Positions 17,267 through 24,849 of a stretch of DNA of 64,000 bases are shown piece by piece; the stretch's first letter is position 1; the number at the start of each line of letters is the position of its first letter. The stretch is from NCBI RefSeq assembly GCF_902493135.1, contig NZ_CABUOD010000006.1:62001-126000 (forward strand), read 5' to 3'. The translations under genes were made by a program, and so were the position numbers. The notes under the pieces were generated by a model that was not told where the DNA came from, did not search any database, and worked only from the letters and a program-made list of their open reading frames with translations. This stretch comes from an uncultured Parabacteroides sp. (lineage in GTDB: Bacteria; Bacteroidota; Bacteroidia; Bacteroidales; Tannerellaceae).

Positions 17267-18244
17267 ATGAGTAGATTATTTAATATAGGAAAGTCGGTTC
17301 TCCTAAGCGGGGGAATTATCAGCAACGGATCACTGGGCGGCTATATCAGCGATGCCGCCCGCCGTGGTTTGGGTATGGGGCTTGCAGAGTTCCAAGACGG
17401 TGCCGTACATTATTTTTCAAAGGATAAAGAGATATTGAAAAGAGCTCTTATTCAAACGGCCTCGCAGTTGGCATACGGCGCATTGCGCTCGTATCCCCGA
17501 TTCCTGCAATACTGGGAACAAAAGGAACGTGACCAGTATCTGCAAAGCAAATCCCAGACGAGTATTGCAAATAAGACCGGGCAATACTACCAATTAATCA
17601 GTGAGCAACAGGCCGTAGCGAAAAAGAAAAATTACACGGATTCAATAGTCGGTCGTGTGGTGCAGGATTACCTGGAGCTTGTTATTTCAGAAGAAGGGAA
17701 TTACTTCGATACCGCTACCGGCAAAGTGGAGAAAAACAGCAAATACGGGCTGTTCACTTTCGTGGATTTACAGCCCATGGTACAGGTGAGCAGCAAGAAT
17801 AACGTTGTGATGACACAGGTACAAGGCCGTGATTGCAGCCGCAAAGAATATATCAGCGGCGGCGACCTGGAAATTTCCATTAGCGGAAAAATCACGAGCA
17901 AGTACGCCGATGTTTATCCGGAGGCGGAAGTCTCGAAGTTTTTAAAGCTGATGCAGTTTAAGGGGGTGATTGATTGCGAGAACACGGTACTCCGGCAATT
18001 CAATATCGACAAGCTGATTGTGCTGAATTATTCGCTTTCCGCCACGGATTGCCGGAATGTGCAGCCTTACAGCCTTTCGTGCGTGGCTGTTGAACCTTCG
18101 GAAAGCATACAACTGAAACTGGCAGCCGAGGAAAAGGTGGATGTTGCTATCAAGCACTCTAACAAATGGATTAAATACGCAAAACTGGGAGCTGAGGCTA
18201 TCGATCCGGCTTCCCTCTTAAAAGTGTCGAAACTATGGCTATAG
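17267..18244 (+). CDS. Baseplate/tail-tip protein (possible DUF6046 type)
   Basis: A 325-residue protein directly after the tape measure gene. The N-terminus has a Gly-rich hydrophobic stretch (SVLLSGGIISNGSLGGYI), then a helical part. The last ~190 residues look like a beta-rich tail domain (VISEEGNYFD, SISGKITSKYADVYPEAEV, FKGVIDCENTVLRQFNIDKL, NVQPYSLSCVAVEP). In myoviruses this position holds the DNA circularisation protein or a proximal hub protein. The DUF label is recalled with low certainty. It overlaps the next gene by 10 bp, implying coupled translation. Confidence 0.65.
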   Translation: MSRLFNIGKSVLLSGGIISNGSLGGYISDAARRGLGMGLAEFQDGAVHYFSKDKEILKRALIQTASQLAYGALRSYPRFLQYWEQKERDQYLQSKSQTSIANKTGQYYQLISEQQAVAKKKNYTDSIVGRVVQDYLELVISEEGNYFDTATGKVEKNSKYGLFTFVDLQPMVQVSSKNNVVMTQVQGRDCSRKEYISGGDLEISISGKITSKYADVYPEAEVSKFLKLMQFKGVIDCENTVLRQFNIDKLIVLNYSLSATDCRNVQPYSLSCVAVEPSESIQLKLAAEEKVDVAIKHSNKWIKYAKLGAEAIDPASLLKVSKLWL

Positions 18245-19563
18245 ATATGATAGATGTGTTATGCTGCAAAATCACTATCGGGGATGCAGATTCCAGTAAC
18301 CCGCTGGTGATTAAGGACCCCATTGTGCTGACCGAAGTGGAAGAGGTGGAGATTGTCGAGACTTATAAAAAGTTGATTGGTACGGCAAAGATTACTTTTC
18401 CTAAAGGCACAGTTTACCAAAGTACGGTTATCGGGAATGCCACTATCGAAGGCAAAGATGCCAGCCGGATAAGTACGGAAATCATGCAGGACGGTGTAGT
18501 CATTGAGAAGCGAAGTTCCCAACAGGCCATGAATGATGTGAGCTTTAAAGTCGGGCAACGGGTAAACATTAAACTCGGCTACAACGGAATATTGAAAAAT
18601 ATGTTCGACGGGTATATTTCAGCCTATAATTCCGCATCCAAATTCGAGATTCAGTGTGAAAACATGGCCTACAAATTAAAACTAAAACAGGCTCCGAAAT
18701 TCGAGACTCAATCGTCGGTCAGCGTGAACGATGTATTGGGTGACAAGTACGGGTTACTGAAAGATACGGGGTTCGCCATCCATTCCGAAACCAAACGGTT
18801 TGATATTCAGATTGGAAAAGTGAAGATTACGGATAATTTTACCGTAGCGGATGTATTGTCGGAATGGAGCAAGTACAAAGTTTACTGTTTTCTCAAATAC
18901 GATGAAAATTCACCGGACGATATGCCAACCATCGCTATCGGTCGTCCTTATTCGTCCTCCAAGAGCCAGCCCGTTTTTCCGAAGGACAGCGAGGCAAAGC
19001 CTTTCTCCATTTATTTCAATTACCATGTAGCGGAAGACGGTTTGAAAGTGGTGAAAACCAACCCGAAGTTTTTAGCGGTGACGGGAAAAGCATTGGGTTC
19101 GGATGAAAAGTTTTTTGAGGTGACTATTCGCATGAATCCTGATTACGACCCTACGGTGGCAGGCAGCAAAGAGTTTCAAACAGTAAACGCCACCCAAATC
19201 AGCAAGAAGACGCACAAGGTAACGGGGAATACGACGGCAGAGGGGGCGAAAACCAAGACTAAGGTTGATTTGAGCACTTACACTATTGTGCCGTATATGT
19301 CGCCCAATATGAAAATCGATTCGGATAAACTGGTTGAAGAAACCATCGAGTATTTCAGAAATTACAATTTGAACGGGATAACCGGCAGTCTGACCTTGTT
19401 CGGAGACCTGGCACTCAATACGGCGGTGCAAGTTGAATTGATTGACGAGAGGAATCCTTCAAAAAACGGAGTTTACATCACGGAAGAGGTAACTACCACC
19501 TTCGGGGTGAATGGGTATCGTCAGAAGATTACAATACCGTATAAGATTAAGTCGGTGGATTAA
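18235..19563 (+). CDS. Baseplate hub protein (gpD / gp27-like)
   Basis: This 442-residue protein has the layout of the phage late-control gpD family that forms the baseplate hub under the spike. An early domain (IVETYKKLIGTAKITFPKG, GQRVNIKLGYNGILKNMFDGYI) fits a first hub domain. A central FTVADVLSEWSKYKVYCFL matches the usual second domain. The C-terminus NLNGITGSLTLFGDLALNTAVQVELID with GVYITEEVTTTFGVNGYRQKI is typical of the last barrel. It overlaps the upstream gene, and the spike gene would follow but is now separated by the 2.7-kb cargo patch. The role is inferred from architecture and gene order. Confidence 0.75.
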   Translation: MAIDMIDVLCCKITIGDADSSNPLVIKDPIVLTEVEEVEIVETYKKLIGTAKITFPKGTVYQSTVIGNATIEGKDASRISTEIMQDGVVIEKRSSQQAMNDVSFKVGQRVNIKLGYNGILKNMFDGYISAYNSASKFEIQCENMAYKLKLKQAPKFETQSSVSVNDVLGDKYGLLKDTGFAIHSETKRFDIQIGKVKITDNFTVADVLSEWSKYKVYCFLKYDENSPDDMPTIAIGRPYSSSKSQPVFPKDSEAKPFSIYFNYHVAEDGLKVVKTNPKFLAVTGKALGSDEKFFEVTIRMNPDYDPTVAGSKEFQTVNATQISKKTHKVTGNTTAEGAKTKTKVDLSTYTIVPYMSPNMKIDSDKLVEETIEYFRNYNLNGITGSLTLFGDLALNTAVQVELIDERNPSKNGVYITEEVTTTFGVNGYRQKITIPYKIKSVD

Positions 19564-19694
19564 GAGATGAAAGAGATTATCTTAACTAATAGCTCGAACA
19601 TTCACAATCCCAGTTATTTATTTCCTAATTTTATTTTTATATATTTCTGTTCAAATTTTCAATTTGTTTTTTAGAATTTCTTTTCTAACATAAT

Positions 19695-19723
19695 ATTGTT
19701 TTCAGTGTAATATCGTATTTTTG
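19695..19723 (+). promoter_or_regulatory. Promoter for the SIR2-like cargo gene
   Basis: TATTTTTG at 19716-19723 matches TAnnTTTG and is 13 bp before the ATG at 19736. A partial -33 box (ATTG, 19695-19698) lies 17 bp upstream. The surrounding 170 bp is very AT-rich and gene-free. The start is close to the -7 box, so the leader is very short. Confidence 0.6.
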
Positions 19724-19735
19724 CAAAAAAGCATT

Positions 19736-20905
19736 ATGAAACAGAGTGAAATTCAGAGATTTGTTAAACGCAAGAAAAAACTAAGAAGGAATAGAAATAG
19801 AAAAAAGAAAAATATTCCTTTGACACCAGTGAAAAAAATAATTGTAAATAATAATAGTATGGTAGGAATGACAAAAGAGGAAGGCATTAAGCAAGTATAT
19901 AATGGAGGAGGACATGTGGTAATATTAGGAGCTGGAGCCAGTATTGCTTCTTCATTACGCAATCCTGAAAAAAACGGCAAGAAGTTACCATCAATGAATA
20001 ACTTCATAGAGATTGTGGGATTACAAGATATTGTAGCCAGAGTCCCGGATAATCTAAAAGCCACAAATTTCGAGAAACTGTATAGTAATCTTCATAATGA
20101 TAATCCCAACTCTGAATTTATTAAAGAAATAGAAAAAAGAGTCTTTGATTATTTTAGTTCAATGAAATTGCCTGACGAACCTACCATTTATGATTATTTA
20201 GTCTTATCTCTAAGGGCTAAAGATGCTATTGCTACCTTCAATTGGGACCCTTTTCTATATCAAGCATGGTGCAGATGCAGACAATATACTGATGATTTGC
20301 CTCCTATATTCTTCCTACATGGGAATGTTTCTATTGGCTGGGATTCGACAGGAAAAAGATTTGGACCAACGGGGATGTATAACCCAGAAAATATGCAAGA
20401 GTTTATTGCTTCAAGGTTATTATATCCGATAACTCAAAAGAATTATCAACAAGATGAGTTTATAAAGACTCAATGGAAATATCTACAAGATCATCTTTCC
20501 CCTGAGTACAAAGCCGTCAGAGCTACTATATTCGGATTTGGTGCGCCTGCAACGGACGTAGAAGCCGTAACACTATTGAATGATGCTTGGGGAACTGGTG
20601 ACGAAAGAGTTATGGAGCAATTTGAGATTATTGATATTTCACCAGAAGATGAGTTGAGAAACAAATGGGATAGGTTTATTTGTGGTACACATTATGATAT
20701 TGCGAGAAGTTATTTTGATTCTTCTTTGGCATGGAATCCACGCAGAACCAGTGAAGCCTATTTTTCTGCGTATCAGCCTATGACGCCATCAGAGGCTTTC
20801 CGAAAGCCTAATCCTATTCCTCAAGACATTAAAACTTTGGACGAGCTATGGCAGTGGCATAAACCATTAATAGAAGCAGAAGATGCTAAACGAAAAACAC
20901 AATAG
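19736..20905 (+). CDS. SIR2-like NAD-binding domain protein (candidate phage-defence gene)
   Basis: Proteins of this kind bind NAD, and several SIR2 families are anti-phage NADases. The first ~40 residues are a poly-basic tail (KRKKKLRRNRNRKKKN). The Rossmann glycine loop is VVILGAGASIASS at about residues 60-72. The NAD/catalytic signatures ATFNWDPFLYQAW (the TxN-x-D type) and PIFFLHGNVSIGW (the L-H-G catalytic His) follow, then ATIFGFGAPATD. No second effector domain is obvious in the C-terminal 130 residues. AT-richness and an own promoter between the hub and spike genes mark it as inserted cargo. The ATG at 19736 was preferred over an upstream in-frame start at 19721 that overlaps the promoter. 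Confidence 0.75.
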   Translation: MKQSEIQRFVKRKKKLRRNRNRKKKNIPLTPVKKIIVNNNSMVGMTKEEGIKQVYNGGGHVVILGAGASIASSLRNPEKNGKKLPSMNNFIEIVGLQDIVARVPDNLKATNFEKLYSNLHNDNPNSEFIKEIEKRVFDYFSSMKLPDEPTIYDYLVLSLRAKDAIATFNWDPFLYQAWCRCRQYTDDLPPIFFLHGNVSIGWDSTGKRFGPTGMYNPENMQEFIASRLLYPITQKNYQQDEFIKTQWKYLQDHLSPEYKAVRATIFGFGAPATDVEAVTLLNDAWGTGDERVMEQFEIIDISPEDELRNKWDRFICGTHYDIARSYFDSSLAWNPRRTSEAYFSAYQPMTPSEAFRKPNPIPQDIKTLDELWQWHKPLIEAEDAKRKTQ

Positions 20906-21058
20906 ATGGATTTAAGAGATTTGTTCAAGAATACCTATTTTATTAAATCTTATTTGTACCTTAGCAAAGTATTTGTGACAGAATGGATTAGTGCTATATA
21001 CACTTGCGTTTATGCGCTAATTCGCCTAATTAATTTAAGGACAATAAGATATAAGTAG
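20906..21058 (+). CDS. Small hydrophobic ORF (50 aa) directly behind the SIR2-like gene
   Basis: The ATG follows the SIR2 stop codon without a gap, and the frame runs 50 codons to TAG at 21056-21058, four bases before the next ATG. The peptide is rich in Tyr, Ile, Leu and Val with one probable membrane-associating helix (VFVTEWISAIYTCVYALI) between basic ends (MDLRDLFKN..., RTIRYK). No family is recognised. It could be a small partner or regulator of the SIR2-like protein, or the remnant of a longer gene. AT-rich DNA makes chance open frames likely, so confidence is limited. Confidence 0.35.
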   Translation: MDLRDLFKNTYFIKSYLYLSKVFVTEWISAIYTCVYALIRLINLRTIRYK

Positions 21059-21061
21059 TAT

Positions 21062-22207
21062 ATGGCTAATGATAATATACAGGAAAGCCTGGAAGGACAG
21101 TTCGGGGATGTACAGAAAATCATCCTTTATCATCGTACCCGTGCGTTACAGAATGTCAATGAAGAGAACTTACGTTTGAGTTGGGAAGTAGGAAGTTATG
21201 TTTCTTCCAAGTTAAAAAGTTCAGAATGGGGCAGTAAGGTTGTCACACAGTTATCTGAATTTCTACGTCGTAATGACCCGTCACTCAGAGGATTCAGCCG
21301 GAAAAACCTCTACCGGATGGTTTCTTTTTATGAGACCTATTCCAGTGCTGAGTTTGCGGAGCAAATTGCAGCTCTTCCATTTGTAAAGTCAATTGTGTCA
21401 TCAGAAACGACACAATTACAAATACCTGATAACCAGAACGATGAAATTGTGTCATTTCAAATGACACAATTAGAGCCGAACGTAAGTTTTCCCCGTATTT
21501 TACTGTTGGTAAACTGGACGAGCCATGTAGAAATTATGGCTTCCTGCCGCACGTTTCCGGAACGGATTTTTTATATGCTTTATGCAAATAAAGAACGGTT
21601 GAACGTGAAAGAACTCGGTAATGCTATAGCTAAAGATGCTTATTCCATAGTCCTTTCAAGTCCCCGGAGTCAGTCTGTGGGATTTAAGCAGATTTATCCG
21701 AATAACGGTTATGATTTTAAAGACCGGGCCATTCTGGATTTTTTAGGATTACCGGCCAAGCATACGGAGAAGCAACTACAAAAGGGTATTCTGGAACACA
21801 TGAAGGAGTTTATTCTGGAATTAGGTGGAAAGGACTTTATTTATATGGGTAGCCAATACCCTTTGGAGGTGGACGGAGAAATTTATAAAATTGATTTGCT
21901 CTTTTTTCACAGAGGTTTACAATGCCTCACCTGTGTGGAGCTAAAATCGACTCCATTCAAGCCCTCTTACATGGGGCAATTGGAATTTTATCTGGAGGCT
22001 TTGGATAGGGACGTAAAACGAAGCAATGAGAATCCGAGTATCGGCATTTTATTGTGTGAGAGTGCGAAAAGGCAGGTTGTTGAATATGCTCTCAGCCGTA
22101 GTCTAAGTCCGACAATGATTGCCGAATATAAACGACAGTTGATTCCGAAAGATGTATTGCAGCGTTCGTTAGATGAATTTTGCAGTTATCTGGAAAATCG
22201 AAAGTAA
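21062..22207 (+). CDS. DUF1016/YhcG-family PD-(D/E)XK nuclease
   Basis: The family joins an N-terminal helical DUF1016_N domain to a C-terminal PD-(D/E)XK nuclease domain. The N-terminal part has RALQNVNEENLRLSWEVGSYV and FSRKNLYRMVSFYETY (residues ~20-100). A variable linker with two similar segments follows (~112-140). The C-terminal nuclease shows DFIYMGSQYPLEV, the active site IDLLFFHRGLQCLTCVELK (D...ExK), and GILLCESAKRQVVEYAL. Biological roles proposed for the family include DNA restriction-like and repair functions, and none is established for this copy. It lies right behind the SIR2-like gene and is closed off by a terminator, so the two form a cargo cassette. Confidence 0.85.
   Translation: MANDNIQESLEGQFGDVQKIILYHRTRALQNVNEENLRLSWEVGSYVSSKLKSSEWGSKVVTQLSEFLRRNDPSLRGFSRKNLYRMVSFYETYSSAEFAEQIAALPFVKSIVSSETTQLQIPDNQNDEIVSFQMTQLEPNVSFPRILLLVNWTSHVEIMASCRTFPERIFYMLYANKERLNVKELGNAIAKDAYSIVLSSPRSQSVGFKQIYPNNGYDFKDRAILDFLGLPAKHTEKQLQKGILEHMKEFILELGGKDFIYMGSQYPLEVDGEIYKIDLLFFHRGLQCLTCVELKSTPFKPSYMGQLEFYLEALDRDVKRSNENPSIGILLCESAKRQVVEYALSRSLSPTMIAEYKRQLIPKDVLQRSLDEFCSYLENRK
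21391..21471. repeat. Two palindromes with shared arms inside the nuclease gene
   Basis: AATTGTGTC occurs at 21391-21399 and 21445-21453, and its complement GACACAATT at 21409-21417 and 21463-21471. The second pair extends to a 13-bp perfect stem (AATTGTGTCATTT / AAATGACACAATT) around a single C. They lie in the linker between the two domains and encode similar short segments (SSETTQLQ, SFQMTQLE). Confidence 0.7.
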
Positions 22208-22232
22208 GTGTAAAAAAATAAGTCATTATTCC

Positions 22233-22266
22233 TACCGCAGTGTTTCCACATTGCGGTATTTTTTTT
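22233..22266 (+). terminator. Terminator closing the SIR2/nuclease cargo cassette
   Basis: TACCGCA at 22233-22239 is perfectly complementary to TGCGGTA at 22252-22258, followed by eight T (22259-22266). Confidence 0.85.
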
Positions 22267-22334
22267 GCCCGATAGATTTCCCTGATTCAACCTCCGGGCT
22301 GTAATTGAACTATTCTTCGACTAAAAGAAGAAGA

Positions 22335-23207
22335 ATGGAAACGAAGAACAGCCAACGGATGATTAGTGAAGCTATCCGAAAGATAGCTTTGGGGCGTAGC
22401 ATTGACCGGGTGGATATGTCGCATTGCGGTACGGGCGGCGTAGGAACAGCCCGACTGATTCATGGGTATGTTGCAAAGGTGAATAGTGATGACGATGAAT
22501 ATCTCGGCACTATTGACGTGGGTGAATTTCCCGACGAGACCGCCAGTTCGGAGCCTATCATTCATAAAGGCGTGCTATTGTCAGGCTTACAGGATAATTC
22601 CGGTGGGTTCCTGATTATTCCCACCTTGTTTTCAGACGTTACAATCGTCACGGATGCGGCGACCAGATGCGCCTATGTTGTCAATTTCTCCCATGCGGAC
22701 TTTATACAGATACTCGCTCACAAAGAGAGCGTGATCGGGGTGGCAGAGACCGAAGAACTGGATGCGGAGAGCAATGACTCGCCCGATTATGACCAGTTGG
22801 AGAAGACCGGCAATGAAAGTTCTACCCGATATACAGCCGAAAACATTCAGACTACCGTCAAAAATAAAGACGACAAGCAAGCCGAGATTACCGTTACGCC
22901 GGAAAGCATCGCCCAAAAGGTCGATAAATCCCAGCTTAACCAGACTACGGATAAGATTGAACAGAATGTAAACGGGACAACGGTCGTGGTAGCGGATAAG
23001 AAAGTCACCATTGGCGGTGAAGACGCAAGCGAACCGTTGGTGTTGGGGAACGCCCTTGCCCAACTAATGCTGGATTTCATCACAGAGTGCAGCAAAATAA
23101 TGACACCCACTCTGATGGGCACCATGCCTGCCATTAACGCGCCCAATTTCCCCTCGCTGGCCTCTAAGATTCAGAAGTTCCTATCCCAAACCGCCTATAC
23201 GAAATGA
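22335..23207 (+). CDS. Baseplate spike-like protein (gpV/PAAR-region like)
   Basis: A 290-residue baseplate protein that probably continues the hub-spike order interrupted by the cargo cassette. Residues ~25-130 look like an OB-type domain (VGTARLIHGYVAKVN, EYLGTIDVGEFPD, GGFLIIPTLFSDVTIVTD). The middle is polar with short repeated strands (ITVTPESIAQKVDKSQLNQT). The C-terminus (SEPLVLGNALAQLMLDFITE, TPTLMGTMPAINAPNFPSL) matches the tail end I know from Bacteroidetes phage spike/puncture proteins. The frame extends to an ATG at 22305, but the ATG at 22335 (METKNSQRMI) gives a better start after a leader of charged residues. The stop overlaps the next start (ATGA). Confidence 0.65.
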   Translation: METKNSQRMISEAIRKIALGRSIDRVDMSHCGTGGVGTARLIHGYVAKVNSDDDEYLGTIDVGEFPDETASSEPIIHKGVLLSGLQDNSGGFLIIPTLFSDVTIVTDAATRCAYVVNFSHADFIQILAHKESVIGVAETEELDAESNDSPDYDQLEKTGNESSTRYTAENIQTTVKNKDDKQAEITVTPESIAQKVDKSQLNQTTDKIEQNVNGTTVVVADKKVTIGGEDASEPLVLGNALAQLMLDFITECSKIMTPTLMGTMPAINAPNFPSLASKIQKFLSQTAYTK

Positions 23208-24847
23208 GTGTCATCCTATTACCCGATATTGAGGAATTAGACCCGAACAGCCTTTGTTATTCCATCTATTCCGAGTTGTACCACAATTTCTTTAATGCCC
23301 AGGATAAGAAAAGCGAGGATAACCCTTACGGCATCGAGGAAGGCGACGATACATCGATCCGTTTACGTAATACCGCTTATAACTTTGCTTCTGCCATAGC
23401 GGGAGCGGTTGCCGGAGAAGGCGGAGAAGGCGGTGGCGGTATTTTGCTGGATTACCTGAAAAAGACGGGCGGAAATATGACGGGGGCACTCCGGGCGAAT
23501 TATGGCTTTGAAGCCGGTATGGGAAACACCCGGTTATTATGGGCCTATGAAGAAATCGCAGAAGACGGTGTAACCCCTGTTTACGGCTTGCAGGTATCCG
23601 GGGATATTCATATCGGCGGTAGCAACCTGTATCTTGGTGGCCGGCAATTTATCCGTTACAGTGCCGGGGATGGAATAGCGATCCTTGAGAATCCCGTGCT
23701 TTCATTCGGTAGTTCCAGCCTTTTCAGCCGTGGCGAGATGGTCTTTGGAGAGAGTAAAGCCAAAGGGGTGGCACTTTCACCGGATACGATCTATATCAAA
23801 GGTAAGGAAGTGTACCATGCCGGGAACGCCAATCTTGCTACAGTCAATTGGTCGATGCAAAATGCTACGGTGACTGGAACCCTTCAAGTTTCGGGCAATG
23901 TCACCCTCTTGAGTGAACTCTCGGCTTTGTATGGAGTAAAATTAGGCTTTGACGGTAAAACAGTCCTGCATATCCGTCAAGAAGAGGCACTGCTAAATGG
24001 CTTTCTCACGATTAACAGTGGGTACGGTGTAAAGATTGGTGATACGCCGGTGCTATTCCGTGTAAACGAAAGTGACATTCAACTTTCGTGTGATTACGGG
24101 CATTTGCTATTGGGAAGTGAGAATACCCAGCAGCTACGGCTTTTTGCCGGGCTGACCGATATAGACGGGGATAATATATTAATCAGTAAATACGGAGCGG
24201 CTTATTTCCCGGACTCCTTGCGGGTAGCCCATAACTATGGGGCAGATTTACTTTCCACCTACCGGGAAAACGATGACAACGAAGGTCTTGTCGTCCACAA
24301 GAGAATGCGGTTCGGCAGCAAGAGCGGTATGTTTCTATCCGGGGATGGGGAGAAAGTTTTGTTATCCGGCTTATCAGACCAAGCGGCTTTCGGATTCCGG
24401 GCCTCAACTTCTGTTTTCCAGTTACCGGAAAGCGGCTCACGTTCTTTCTATCTCCAGACCGGTTGTGATTTTATCACTTTCGACCAGGCGATAGAAGCAA
24501 AAAAATCGGTTGGAATTGACGGATCATTCACCCGATTGACAGACAAACACCTATTCTTCACCAGCGAAAACTACCTGTTATCCACCAGTGACGGAATTAA
24601 GCATTTTGGGAATGCCTATTTCCTGAACAGCCTCAGTTCGGAGCGTTTCTCTTCCGGCTTTGCCGGTTATGGTTGGGCGATACTGAAAAATGGTATAACA
24701 GGAAATATCGCGGCCACTTTTGACGAGTTGACCATCCGCAAGAAAATGCGGATTTACGAATTGGAGGTACAAAAAAATACGGCTACCAACGGTTCGCTTT
24801 GGGTCAGTGATTCATGCAGTGGTGATAACGTGGAAAGAATCAGTTAA
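23204..24847 (+). CDS. Tail fibre / baseplate-associated protein (547 aa)
   Basis: Probably a tail appendage. The N-terminal ~75 residues look like an attachment domain ending in a glycine-rich hinge (AGEGGEGGGG). Immediately after it comes YLKKTGGNMTGALRANYGFE, a motif common at the start of phage fibre shafts (KTGG.MTG). The rest repeats short beta segments with asparagine/glycine turns (LQVSGDIHIGGSNLYLGG; TGTLQVSGNVTLL; KKSVGIDGSFTRL), as in beta-helical fibres. The translation is coupled to the upstream spike-like gene by ATGA overlap. No enzymatic motif is seen. Confidence 0.7.
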   Translation: MSVILLPDIEELDPNSLCYSIYSELYHNFFNAQDKKSEDNPYGIEEGDDTSIRLRNTAYNFASAIAGAVAGEGGEGGGGILLDYLKKTGGNMTGALRANYGFEAGMGNTRLLWAYEEIAEDGVTPVYGLQVSGDIHIGGSNLYLGGRQFIRYSAGDGIAILENPVLSFGSSSLFSRGEMVFGESKAKGVALSPDTIYIKGKEVYHAGNANLATVNWSMQNATVTGTLQVSGNVTLLSELSALYGVKLGFDGKTVLHIRQEEALLNGFLTINSGYGVKIGDTPVLFRVNESDIQLSCDYGHLLLGSENTQQLRLFAGLTDIDGDNILISKYGAAYFPDSLRVAHNYGADLLSTYRENDDNEGLVVHKRMRFGSKSGMFLSGDGEKVLLSGLSDQAAFGFRASTSVFQLPESGSRSFYLQTGCDFITFDQAIEAKKSVGIDGSFTRLTDKHLFFTSENYLLSTSDGIKHFGNAYFLNSLSSERFSSGFAGYGWAILKNGITGNIAATFDELTIRKKMRIYELEVQKNTATNGSLWVSDSCSGDNVERIS

Positions 24848-24849
24848 GG

